Assembly: GCA_023436145.1 (NCBI GenBank)
Contig: JAEZKP010000084.1
Coordinates: forward strand, 62,001-126,000
Source: Fibrobacterota bacterium
Lineage (GTDB): Bacteria; Fibrobacterota; Chitinivibrionia; Chitinivibrionales; Chitinispirillaceae
Direction of reading: 5' to 3'
Length of the DNA: 64,000 bases
Of the stretch, positions 8,861 through 17,287 are shown in pieces. Within the stretch, counting starts at the first letter, position 1, and the number at the start of each line of letters is the position of its first letter. The position numbers and the translations under genes were made by a program. The notes beneath the pieces are model-generated. The model worked only from the letters and a program-made list of their open reading frames with translations, had not been told where the DNA came from and ran no database searches.

Positions 8861-9574
8861 TTATTGTCTGGTACTTGTTTTTTTCTTTTTCTGCAGGTGG
8901 TTATAATCGTTTAGATGAGTACTGACAACATTGATTCTGCTGCAATAGCTAAAAACAGGACAGCGATTGCAGTGAGGATTTACCGGGCGGCATATATGTT
9001 GACCGAAAGAAACGAAGTAGGAGTTGAAAGTAGTCCAGTATTTTACAGGCAGCCATTCCCGCAATTTCATTTCTGTTTCCAGTGGTGTGGAAGTTTTCAG
9101 ATACCCCAAACGGTTAAAAATTCTGTGTACGTGAACATCCACGCATACTGCAGGTTTATTGAATGCTACAGCCACAACCAGATTGGCTGTTTTCCGTCCT
9201 ACACCCGGCAATAATACCAGCTCTTCAACGTTGGAAGGAATCTGGCCTGAAAAAAGTTCTTCAAGTGCCAGGGGAAGTCTCTTGAGGTTCTTTGCTTTCT
9301 CGTGATAAAATCCTACCGGGAAAATCAGAGATTCAATCTCTTTGACACTTAGTGATTGCAGATCTGCGGCAGTTGTAACTTTCTGAAAAAGCCGGTTTAC
9401 CGCAGAAATGGTGGTTTCATCTTTGGTCCGGGCACTCAATATTGTAGTAATCAGTACTTTAAATGGATCTTTTGTCTGGGTTTCGATAAGCTCGACAACC
9501 GGCATGCGATGTTTATGAAATTCCTGCTTAAGAAGCTTGTAAACTTTTTCTATTTCAGTGCTTTTTTGAACCAT
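8861..9574 (-). CDS. nth: Endonuclease III, DNA glycosylase/AP lyase
   Basis: This 237-residue enzyme removes oxidised pyrimidines and cleaves AP sites in base-excision repair. The helix-hairpin-helix L-P-G-V-G-R-K-T-A carries catalytic Lys128, and the nucleophile-activating Asp146 lies in V-D-V-H-V-H. The C-terminal iron-sulfur loop has C-x6-C-x2-C-x5-C. A basic tail of about 15 residues extends beyond the cluster. The ATG at 9574 is preferred; a TTG three codons upstream is possible, and neither has a clear ribosome binding site. It stands apart from the upstream overlapping operon by about 125 bases. Confidence 0.93.
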   Translation of the reverse strand: MVQKSTEIEKVYKLLKQEFHKHRMPVVELIETQTKDPFKVLITTILSARTKDETTISAVNRLFQKVTTAADLQSLSVKEIESLIFPVGFYHEKAKNLKRLPLALEELFSGQIPSNVEELVLLPGVGRKTANLVVAVAFNKPAVCVDVHVHRIFNRLGYLKTSTPLETEMKLREWLPVKYWTTFNSYFVSFGQHICRPVNPHCNRCPVFSYCSRINVVSTHLNDYNHLQKKKKTSTRQ

Positions 9575-9699
9575 TATGAACAAATGCAGAAAAAGGTGAA
9601 AAAAAATCCGGAAAAGGGAGCTGAATACCTGGTTACGCAGGTGAAATTTATTCTTAAACTGATTGAGCTCCGGGAAGGACGAACAGTTTTCAACCCGGA

Positions 9700-10785
9700 C
9701 TATTTTTTCCGCTCAGCTCTCTTGTAAAGAGAAACTCCTATTTCAAATCTGTTAGAAAGAAAAGACAACTCTTTCTTTTCCTCGTCTTTGCCGCTTATAT
9801 CTCTTTTCTGTAACCGTTTACCATTACTGTAAAAATAATCAAACCAGCTTAACGAGTAGCATATATTTATCTCTGCTATTCCGTTTGAGGAAAGGCGGCG
9901 AACAGCGGATAATCCGGTCTTGAAAGAAAAGGTAGTCCCGAATGCACTCTGGTTTTTGATACTTTCTTTAATGCTGTTTTCCACCAGTGCTAATCTGTTA
10001 TCTTCTGATTTGTTCTCTATATCGCTTACACATTTAAGGTACAGCAGTGGTGAGACACCCAGTCCAACAAAAAAGTAGCTTTTCTCTATAGATTCGATTG
10101 AAAAGTACTGAGGAGGAATTTTTATTCCATAGTTTACTTCCAGTGAGACAGAATGCAGAAGAAGTTTTTGTTTCAGATCAATTCGCCGCTTCAGAGTATC
10201 ATCTACTGCGTAAACAATGGATTTCTGATTCTTCGAGATAAGTGAGTAGAGTAAAGATGCTTTCAGAAAGCTGTTATCGTTTAATCTGGCTGCAGAAATC
10301 CGAAATGGAAATGTCATATTGTAAGCGCTCGGGAGTTCTTTAATTCTGAAAGCAAGCTTTGCAGTATCTGCAAACTGTAATGAATCTGCAATGGAAGTAT
10401 CTGGGAAAATGGCGAATGATTTATCCTGAAGACCAAATTTTGAAAGAGAATCAGGAAGAGAGGCTTTCCATAATGGAAGCAATGGTAGATTACCCAATGT
10501 TACTCCTGCACCAAAGCCGAAAAAAAATCCTGTTGAGGGTCTGATGGAATCCTGGGGAGGAATCTCAGGATTCAGGGGAATGGCGCCTGGTTGCACAGTT
10601 GTAGATTCTGGTATCTGAGTTATCAAACTGTCAGATCCTTCAGTAGTATCTATCAATACGTATGAAGAATCAGTTTGTGGATGGGGCTGTGTGACTGTGT
10701 CCGGTTTCAGCTCTGGAATGCTGTCAGCAAATGATACTGCTACCCAAAAAAAGAAAATAAAATATTTCTGACAGGGAAAATTCAT
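9700..10785 (-). CDS. Exported protein, probable outer-membrane beta-barrel, function unknown
   Basis: The 361-residue protein starts with a hydrophobic signal peptide of about 20 residues, followed by a Ser/Thr/Pro/Gln-rich stretch to about 85. Then come alternating strand-like segments beginning with F-F-F-G-F-G-A-G-V and ending in a final strand R-F-E-I-G-V-S-L-Y-K, before a charged tail. I do not recognise the family. Its start overlaps the stop of the SpoIIE phosphatase by four bases, so it is probably co-translated with the phosphatase, tsaB, ddl and glyS. A surface or cell-envelope role is inferred only from export and strand pattern. Confidence 0.6.
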   Translation of the reverse strand: MNFPCQKYFIFFFWVAVSFADSIPELKPDTVTQPHPQTDSSYVLIDTTEGSDSLITQIPESTTVQPGAIPLNPEIPPQDSIRPSTGFFFGFGAGVTLGNLPLLPLWKASLPDSLSKFGLQDKSFAIFPDTSIADSLQFADTAKLAFRIKELPSAYNMTFPFRISAARLNDNSFLKASLLYSLISKNQKSIVYAVDDTLKRRIDLKQKLLLHSVSLEVNYGIKIPPQYFSIESIEKSYFFVGLGVSPLLYLKCVSDIENKSEDNRLALVENSIKESIKNQSAFGTTFSFKTGLSAVRRLSSNGIAEINICYSLSWFDYFYSNGKRLQKRDISGKDEEKKELSFLSNRFEIGVSLYKRAERKK

Positions 10786-12065
10786 AATGCTAAGTTTTCC
10801 TGTAATTTATTTGCGGTGGATTCAAGTGCGATGAGTGTGTAGTCGTCTTCATAGGTATAATTCTTAAGTTTTGTCTGGATTGAAGAGATTACTTTACCAA
10901 ACGGATACTTTCTGCATTCTGTCAGCATTTCCAGGAAACGGTCATATCCAAGAAGCGAATCTTCATTGCTATTTGGTTCAAGTACTTCATAGATGCCATC
11001 AGTAAATATATAAAAACGATCACCTTTTTCGAAATGTATGGTCTGATGTTCAAATTGAGTATCGGAGATGAGACCTATAAAAGTGCCGGCAGTTTTTAGG
11101 GGAACTATCGATCCATCTTTTTTGATGAGTACAGGAATGGGATGACCGGCTCTACTGAAGGTAAGTGTATTTTTCTCCAGATCAAAAATCCCCCAGAAGC
11201 AGGTAAGATAGTGCCCGGTATGAATATTGTTGAGTAAATCGTTATTGATACATGATAAAAGGTCACAGACAGGCATTTCGCTTTTACTGTGATTATAAAG
11301 AGACATTTTGGAGATGGTGGCTACAAATGCAGCTGCCAATCCGTGACCGGAGGCATCTCCTACAAAAACTCCGATTCGGGTAGGGGAAAAGCTGATAAAG
11401 TCATATATGTCACCACCAACATCGGTAATGGGATGATAGGTGAGAGCAATTTTTAATCCGGAAACAGAAGGAGCATTTTTGGGTAAAATGCTTTGTTGAA
11501 TAAGCCGGGCGAGACGGAGTTCTTCTCTTATGTTCTGCTGAGCGGCTTTAAGATTTTTCATTGTTCCTGCAAGTGTGCGGTTTTTTTTCTCCAGATCATT
11601 TTTCAATTCTTCAAGAATGGAGATGTCTCTGATATGTTCGATGGCACAGAAATGTTCTCTGTCGATTGAAAACTTTACCGGAGAGAAACTTATGGAGACT
11701 GCACCTGAGCCGCATGGATGTGCTGTGCGTTCAATTTTTTGGGTGGTTGCTGAGTTCATAGATTTTGTCATCAGACAGTCTTCACAGGGGGTTATTCTCT
11801 TACGTAACAGGGTAAAGCATTTCTGACCGATAGTGTGGGAAAAATCCTGGGATACCAATTTTATATAGGCTTTATTGGTGCGTTTAACCACATATTCATC
11901 TGTAATGACAGCCAGCGGATCTTCTATACCATCAAGCATTTCCTGAAGGTCCGTTTTGCTTTTATATATCAGGTGAACAGGGTATCTGCGGTAAAACAGG
12001 TATAAAACACCTGGCAGGATTATCAGAGATGCACTGATAATAAAAATCAGTACCATCTGATTCAT
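10782..12065 (-). CDS. Membrane-anchored PAS-SpoIIE protein phosphatase
   Basis: The 427-residue regulator has one transmembrane helix at about 4-26, a PAS-like sensor at about 40-150, a coiled-coil linker at about 150-195 and a PP2C-type SpoIIE phosphatase domain to the end. Metal-binding acidic residues appear in D-V-G-G-D (215-219), G-D-A-S-G-H-G (236-242), F-T-D-G at about 359 and E-D-D near 411. The PAS region contains Cys83, Cys94 and Cys97, with C-x-x-C at 94-97, a pattern seen in PAS domains that may bind a cofactor. Such phosphatases usually dephosphorylate anti-sigma-factor antagonists; no partner gene is adjacent. It overlaps tsaB and the exported-protein gene by four bases each. 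Confidence 0.85.
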   Translation of the reverse strand: MNQMVLIFIISASLIILPGVLYLFYRRYPVHLIYKSKTDLQEMLDGIEDPLAVITDEYVVKRTNKAYIKLVSQDFSHTIGQKCFTLLRKRITPCEDCLMTKSMNSATTQKIERTAHPCGSGAVSISFSPVKFSIDREHFCAIEHIRDISILEELKNDLEKKNRTLAGTMKNLKAAQQNIREELRLARLIQQSILPKNAPSVSGLKIALTYHPITDVGGDIYDFISFSPTRIGVFVGDASGHGLAAAFVATISKMSLYNHSKSEMPVCDLLSCINNDLLNNIHTGHYLTCFWGIFDLEKNTLTFSRAGHPIPVLIKKDGSIVPLKTAGTFIGLISDTQFEHQTIHFEKGDRFYIFTDGIYEVLEPNSNEDSLLGYDRFLEMLTECRKYPFGKVISSIQTKLKNYTYEDDYTLIALESTANKLQENLAL

Positions 12066-12766
12066 AAGGCTTGATCCTTTAATTTCAACTGGGCTGATGA
12101 TAAGCGCAGGTATTGAGGTAGAATGTCAGTGTGAACTTTCCATAATTGGGGTTGGTCAACAGCTTGAGCACCACATAAAGCGCAGAAGAGTCCTCTTTGT
12201 ACTGGATAATTCTCCACAGGGTAAAATCCGTGATGCTCTTTGAGGAAGTTAAAAACTGTGCTTTGGGCATAACCCATGGTATCAGTGATGATCAGGTCAT
12301 CAGGTTTTACCATTTCCATGAATTCTTCCGCTCTGCATAATGAATCTTCGGTGAGCCTGGCAAGTTTGCCTTTTGAGAATTGAAATGATGCCTGGAATAT
12401 TTCATTATTGCGAGCATCGATTGCTGAGAATATCCTGGTATCAGACCTTTGAGCAGCGTATGCCATCACTTCAAGTGATGAAACCGGTAAAAGGCGGGTT
12501 TCCTGATTACCGAAGCTGAAGCCTTTGGCAAATCCCAGGCCTATTCGCAAACCGGTAAAGGAACCCGGGCCGATAGTTACTGCTATGCGGGTTACTTCCG
12601 ATGGATCGATTTTGTTATTCTTTAACAGCATTCCGACTGTTTGGGCTATGTGTTCCGCATGAGAATTCCTGATGAATCGGGAGTAGGAGGCAATTGTGGT
12701 TTTGTCCTTGAAGAGGCCTACTCCAAGATCAACAGATGAAGTGTCTATGCCTAAAATCCAGTTCAT
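12062..12766 (-). CDS. tsaB: tRNA threonylcarbamoyladenosine biosynthesis protein TsaB
   Basis: The 234-residue protein is the YeaZ/TsaB subunit that, with TsaD and TsaE, transfers threonylcarbamoyl to A37 of ANN-decoding tRNAs. The ASKHA-fold N-terminus G-I-D-T-S-S, the block G-P-G-S-F-T-G-L-R-I-G and the following helix are typical. It acts as the scaffold that binds TsaD and lacks its metal site. Four-base overlaps with ddl upstream and the phosphatase downstream place it inside one transcription unit. Confidence 0.92.
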   Translation of the reverse strand: MNWILGIDTSSVDLGVGLFKDKTTIASYSRFIRNSHAEHIAQTVGMLLKNNKIDPSEVTRIAVTIGPGSFTGLRIGLGFAKGFSFGNQETRLLPVSSLEVMAYAAQRSDTRIFSAIDARNNEIFQASFQFSKGKLARLTEDSLCRAEEFMEMVKPDDLIITDTMGYAQSTVFNFLKEHHGFYPVENYPVQRGLFCALCGAQAVDQPQLWKVHTDILPQYLRLSSAQLKLKDQAL

Positions 12767-13800
12767 ATTCCCCCGGATTTTTTTCTGGACAGAGCTGTTT
12801 GAATTAGTTGATCAAGCATTTGCGGATAGCTTCCACCTGCAGCTTTGAATGCTTTTGGAAGCAGGGAGTTTCGGGTAAGGCCCGGAAGAGTATTTGTTTC
12901 CAGCACAAAAAGTTTGTCATCTTTATAAATCATATCGGTTCTGGATACTCCGCTGCAACCAAGAATCTTATGTGCGGTTAATGCGACCTGTTTTATTCTT
13001 TCCAGCAGTGCTTCTGGATAAGGAGCAGGAACAATCTCTTCAGAAGCTCCATCGGTATACTTTGCGGTATAATCAAAGAAGGATGTTTTTGGCCTGATTT
13101 CAATTGGTGGTAAGGCAATAAGATTACCATCGGGTTCTTCCATTACGGCACAGGTAAATTCGACTCCTTTGATTGCAGATTCGATGAGAATCTGAGAGGA
13201 GCACTGTTTCAGTTCAGTCAGCATTCTGGAGAGCGACTCCACTGAATCAGCTTTTCCCATAAGCCGGCTTGAACCAGATTGTGGGGCTTTGACAAAACAG
13301 GGGTAATCGTGCTTTAAGGAGATCTCAGCTATCGTTACCTGGGGATAATTTTTACCAAAGATGGAATAGGGGGGGACATCGAGTCCATTTTGAATGTAAA
13401 CGAATTTGGATAAAATTTTATCCATGGCCAGAGCACTGGCTGTTACCCCTGAACCTGTATATGGTAAGTTCATGACATCCAGTACGCCCTGAACGGTCCC
13501 ATCCTCTCCGAAAGAACCGTGTAATGCACCCAGAAAAACCACATCGCAGCCTTCCCAGACTTCTCTGGAGTCATGCAGAGAAAACGGTCCCTTGTAATAT
13601 TTCAGATTTGTAAGCTCATCAAGCAGAAGTGTATGCTCCTGGAGGTCCCGATAGAAAAACTCCTTTGATTTGCTGATAAAAACCGCTCTGATACAGTACT
13701 TGGATCTATCAAGGTTAGTGATTACTCCTTGAGCAGAGTTTAGTGATACTTCATGTTCGGCGGAAGGTCCGCCCATTAATACATTGACCCGTAAGGTCAT
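12763..13800 (-). CDS. ddl: D-alanine--D-alanine ligase
   Basis: The 345-residue ATP-grasp enzyme joins two D-alanines for peptidoglycan precursors. The N-terminal G-G-x-S-x-E-H-E-V-S-L motif, the L-G-A-L-H-G-x-x-G-E-D-G-T-V-Q-G block, the P-Y-T-G-S-G-V-x-A-S-A-x-x-M-D-K region and the C-terminal E-T-N-T-L-P-G-L-T metal-binding motif are all present. Length is normal for the family. It overlaps glyS upstream and tsaB downstream by four bases each. Confidence 0.94.
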   Translation of the reverse strand: MTLRVNVLMGGPSAEHEVSLNSAQGVITNLDRSKYCIRAVFISKSKEFFYRDLQEHTLLLDELTNLKYYKGPFSLHDSREVWEGCDVVFLGALHGSFGEDGTVQGVLDVMNLPYTGSGVTASALAMDKILSKFVYIQNGLDVPPYSIFGKNYPQVTIAEISLKHDYPCFVKAPQSGSSRLMGKADSVESLSRMLTELKQCSSQILIESAIKGVEFTCAVMEEPDGNLIALPPIEIRPKTSFFDYTAKYTDGASEEIVPAPYPEALLERIKQVALTAHKILGCSGVSRTDMIYKDDKLFVLETNTLPGLTRNSLLPKAFKAAGGSYPQMLDQLIQTALSRKKSGGI

Positions 13801-15122
13801 TTCTGTGCTTCCTTTATTTTCTGGTTTATGACTTCGACCACCGAAGAAGCGGCAACACGGTATTGTGCTCTGCTGTCTCTTTCGCGGATGGTAACAGTAT
13901 CATCCTGCATTGATTGACTGTCCACTGTAACGCAATATGGTGTACCAGCCTCATCCTGACGGGCGTATCTGCGACCGATCGCTGAATTGTGATCATAAAA
14001 TGATTTGATGGAATTGTCAAGAAGATCATTGTAAATCTTTTCTGACTTTTCCGGCATGCCATCTCTTTTTACAAGCGGCAATACTGCGACTTTGATAGGA
14101 GCCAGGGATGGGTGCAGGTGTAAGACTGTGCGGGCCTCTTTTCCTTCACCTTCAACAGAATAAGAATCAATAAGAAATGCCAGAGTAGCCCTGTCCGCTC
14201 CGGCTGCAGGTTCAATAACATAGGGAAAATAGTGCTGCTTTGATTCTTCATCAAAGTAAGCCAGACTTTTACCACTGGATTCAGAGTGCCTTTTCAAGTC
14301 AAAATCGGTTCTGTTGGCAATACCCTCAAGCTCGCTCCACCCGAAGGGAAATTTGTACTCTACATCTGCACATGCTTTGGCATAGTGAGCCAGTTCATCT
14401 TTCTGGTGTTCACGCATACGCAGATTTTCCGGTTTGATTCCATGATCTATATACCACTGGTGTCTGGTTTCTTTCCAGTATTGATACCACTTTTCATCTT
14501 CTGAAGGTGGGACAAAAAATTCCATCTCCATCTGTTCGAATTCGCGTGTACGGTAAGTAAAATTTCCAGGAGTTATTTCGTTGCGAAAACTTTTACCCAC
14601 CTGGGCGATTCCAAATGGTGGTTTAAGTCTGGATGCGGTCTGTACATTGAGAAAATTTACAAATATCCCCTGGGCTGTTTCCGGACGCATATAGACAGTG
14701 GCAGACTGGTCTTCAACGGGACCCATAAATGTTTTGAACATGAGATTGAATTTGCGGACTTCTGTAAGCTGACCACCGCATTTAGGGCATTTCTCAAGAC
14801 TTTCGAGATGATCGGCGCGGAAACGCTCCTTACAGACTTTGCAGTCAACGAGCGGATCAGTAAACCCGGACAGATGACCTGATGCTTCCCATACCTTGGG
14901 GTGCATAAGAATAGAGGCATCTATACCTACAATGTTACGTCTTCTGGTAACCATTGAGCGCCACCATGCTTCCTTTACATTGCGTTTCAGTTCAACACCG
15001 AGTGGACCGTAATCCCAGCAGCTGTTAAGGCCACCATAAATCTCGCTGGACTGAAAAATAAAGCCTCTTCGTTTACAGAGACTGACAATGGTACTCATTA
15101 AATCCGGACTTGGGGATGACAT
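13797..15122 (-). CDS. glyS: Glycyl-tRNA synthetase, dimeric class II type
   Basis: The 441-residue enzyme charges tRNA-Gly. It is the single-chain alpha2 type (GlyQS), shown by the N-terminal catalytic block with F-I-F-Q-S-S-E-I-Y-G-G-L and W-D-Y-G-P-L-G, a zinc-ribbon-like C-K-V-C...C-P-K-C insert, motif 2 around F-R-N-E-I-T-P and the C-terminal anticodon-binding domain. The ATG at 15122 is chosen because TGGAGG lies nine bases upstream and the residues then match the family start; an upstream in-frame start at 15173 would overlap purC. It is followed with four-base overlap by ddl. Confidence 0.94.
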   Translation of the reverse strand: MSSPSPDLMSTIVSLCKRRGFIFQSSEIYGGLNSCWDYGPLGVELKRNVKEAWWRSMVTRRRNIVGIDASILMHPKVWEASGHLSGFTDPLVDCKVCKERFRADHLESLEKCPKCGGQLTEVRKFNLMFKTFMGPVEDQSATVYMRPETAQGIFVNFLNVQTASRLKPPFGIAQVGKSFRNEITPGNFTYRTREFEQMEMEFFVPPSEDEKWYQYWKETRHQWYIDHGIKPENLRMREHQKDELAHYAKACADVEYKFPFGWSELEGIANRTDFDLKRHSESSGKSLAYFDEESKQHYFPYVIEPAAGADRATLAFLIDSYSVEGEGKEARTVLHLHPSLAPIKVAVLPLVKRDGMPEKSEKIYNDLLDNSIKSFYDHNSAIGRRYARQDEAGTPYCVTVDSQSMQDDTVTIRERDSRAQYRVAASSVVEVINQKIKEAQK

Positions 15123-15169
15123 TAATTTCCTCCAGAAATTATTTAAAAAAATGGTTCTTCTAAATTTTG

Positions 15170-16144
15170 TCAATCTTTTATAATACCAGCATCTTTAAGA
15201 TTCTTCAGGATGCGTTCCTTCACAGGAATATTATTTGTACTGAATCGGGAACCGGTAATCATCTCGTAAAGAGTGATGTAACGGGAAGAAAGTTCCACTA
15301 CCAGATCGTCGGGAGCTTTGGGAAGTACAGCATCCTTGTAGGGATCACAGTGTGCCTTAAACCATAATCTCAGAAATTCTTTATCGATATTTTCCGGTTC
15401 CTTCTGTTCTGCAAAGCGTTTCTGATAACTGTCCTTAAGCCAGTAACGTGAAGAATCCGGTGTGTGGATCTCATCGATAAGTATAATTTCTCCGTTTTCA
15501 TCAGTTCCTAGTTCGTATTTGGTGTCCACCAGGATCAGTCCGTGTGAATCGGCTACTTGACAGCCATGTTCAAAAAGAGCAAACACAATCGATTGAAGTT
15601 TATTCCAGGTTTTTTCGTCGATTATATTCCTTTTTATTATTTCTTCAGACGAAATCGGTTCATCATGTGCATCGGATTTGGTGGTTGGAGTAAGAATCGG
15701 TTTGTCAAATTTTTGATTTTTAACCATACCTTCATTCAGAACGTTTCCGCAGATATTTCTTACACCTCTTGAGTACAGTGTCCAGGCAGAAGTATCAGTA
15801 GAGCCGGTAAGATATCCTCTCACTACAAATTCGATAGGGAAAACCTTGCATTTTTTGGCAAGTGTAACATTGGGATCAGGAATGGAGATGATATGATTCT
15901 TAACAATATGGGAGGTGCTTTTAAACCAAAATTCACTGACCTGGTTAAGAACCTGTCCCTTAAAAGGAATATTTGCCAGCACCCGGTCGAAAGCGCTTTG
16001 GCGGTCGGTGGTGATAAGAAGAAGCTTATCGCCAAGGTCAAAGCTATCACGCACCTTCCCTCTTTTTATTCCAGGAATATTTAAATATGAGGTATCATCC
16101 AGACAGATGTCCAAATGTTTTTTAATTATCTCTTTGCTGATCAT
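15170..16144 (-). CDS. purC: Phosphoribosylaminoimidazole-succinocarboxamide synthase
   Basis: The 324-residue SAICAR synthetase condenses CAIR with aspartate in purine synthesis. The conserved G-K-V-R-D-S-F-D-L-G-D-K-L-L-L-I-T-T-D-R start, the S-A-F-D-R-V block, F-x-V-E-x-x-V-R-G-Y-L-T-G-S and the late D-E-x-H-T-P-D-S-S-R-Y-W motif are present. It is the longer form (about 300 or more residues) rather than the short 240-residue type. glyS follows 47 bases downstream on the same strand. Confidence 0.94.
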   Translation of the reverse strand: MISKEIIKKHLDICLDDTSYLNIPGIKRGKVRDSFDLGDKLLLITTDRQSAFDRVLANIPFKGQVLNQVSEFWFKSTSHIVKNHIISIPDPNVTLAKKCKVFPIEFVVRGYLTGSTDTSAWTLYSRGVRNICGNVLNEGMVKNQKFDKPILTPTTKSDAHDEPISSEEIIKRNIIDEKTWNKLQSIVFALFEHGCQVADSHGLILVDTKYELGTDENGEIILIDEIHTPDSSRYWLKDSYQKRFAEQKEPENIDKEFLRLWFKAHCDPYKDAVLPKAPDDLVVELSSRYITLYEMITGSRFSTNNIPVKERILKNLKDAGIIKD

Positions 16145-16500
16145 TAAAACTCCGCATGAAAGTTATTGGCCAACCAGAACCTGTTGGGAATTGTAGTTCA
16201 AGTCTTATAAAATAATAAGCGGTAAACAATATTTCTAATACCTTAGTAATGCACTTTTTTATCACAGGGCAGCTGATATGATTGGAGACTTACTGGATGT
16301 CATTATTTCATTTGAGTACGTTTTACGCAAAGTAATGTTGAGGGAGTTGGTATTTAATATCGGAAATAACGGTCTGAAATTTGCACGGTTGAATACAGCA
16401 AAGAAAAGGTAATGATAACTATATTATATATTGCCTATATATGTTGCAATTAGTATTTTTTATAAATTATCCTCTAATTTGAACACTGAAGTTGGATGTA
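16145..16500. other. Divergent intergenic region purC / cmk
   Basis: This region of about 355 bases must hold promoters for purC (minus) and cmk (plus), but I see no high-scoring -35/-10 pair. A 44-codon ORF on the plus strand at 16278-16412 starts with ATG after a weak AGGG and has no recognisable features; in AT-rich DNA such a length could arise by chance. A very AT-rich stretch at 16420-16460 precedes cmk. Confidence 0.4.
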
Positions 16501-17184
16501 ATGATTATTGCGATTGATGGTCCGGCAGGATCAGGGAAAAGTTCGACTGCAAGAGCGGTTGCTGCCCGTTTGGGTATCACATATTTAGACACTGGAGCTA
16601 TGTACAGAGCAATTACGCTTAAGTGTCTTCGCCAGGGAATCTCTCCGCAAGATACCGAAGCATTGGCAAAGCTGACATCCCAGACTGAAATCTCCTTTAC
16701 TGGTGTACCTCCTGAGAGCCGTGTCTGGATGGATGGTGAGGATGTATCAGAGCAGATTCGCAGTGACGAGGTGACACGTAATGTTTCCGACTATTGTGCT
16801 CCATCGGTGGTCAGGGAGGCTCTGGTAAGACAGCAAAGAGAAATTGGGAAAAGCAATTCTGTTGTGTGTGAGGGAAGGGATATTGCTACGGTGGTGTTTC
16901 CCGATGCTGATTTGAAAATTTACATGGTTGCATCGGTTGAGGAACGTGCCCGCAGAAGACAGAAGGATTTTGAGAAAATGGGAGTTTACAAGTCCATCGA
17001 TGAACTTGTAAAAGAGATCTCAGTAAGGGACCACAAAGATTCTACCCGTGCCAACAGTCCCTTACAGAAAGCTGCCGGAGCAGAGGAGCTTGATACTACT
17101 GGGATGACTCTGGAATCCCAGATAGATTTTATAGTAAATAAAGCCATAGCATTGATTCAGTCAAAAAGTGCTGTTGCAGATTAA
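16501..17184 (+). CDS. cmk: Cytidylate kinase
   Basis: The 227-residue nucleoside monophosphate kinase phosphorylates CMP and dCMP. It has the P-loop G-P-A-G-S-G-K-S-S right at the N-terminus, the D-T-G-A-M-Y-R substrate motif, G-R-D-I-A-T-V-V-F-P and the lid region with R-A-R-R-R followed by the R-D-x-x-D-S-x-R motif. The ATG at 16501 is preferred to a TTG at 16492 because the family normally starts just before the I-A-I-D-G-P loop. rpsA follows after about 100 bases, the common cmk-rpsA pairing. Confidence 0.94.
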   Translation: MIIAIDGPAGSGKSSTARAVAARLGITYLDTGAMYRAITLKCLRQGISPQDTEALAKLTSQTEISFTGVPPESRVWMDGEDVSEQIRSDEVTRNVSDYCAPSVVREALVRQQREIGKSNSVVCEGRDIATVVFPDADLKIYMVASVEERARRRQKDFEKMGVYKSIDELVKEISVRDHKDSTRANSPLQKAAGAEELDTTGMTLESQIDFIVNKAIALIQSKSAVAD

Positions 17185-17287
17185 TTAGCAGGTTGTCGTT
17201 TCCGGGCCCGAAGCTTTAAAATCCAGGACCAGAATAGACAAAATAAACTTTAAACCTTAACCCCAATTTACAGGAGTAACTCTTAAC

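Noticed and set aside
9356..9727. 123-codon ORF antisense to nth
   Set aside because: It lies mostly opposite a well-conserved gene and its product shows only antisense composition.
15123..16300. T-box leader for glyS
   Set aside because: glyS starts 48 bases after purC and no T-box sequence or specifier stem is visible.
16278..16412. 44-codon ORF between purC and cmk
   Set aside because: Only a weak ribosome binding site and no recognisable feature; length is compatible with chance in AT-rich DNA.
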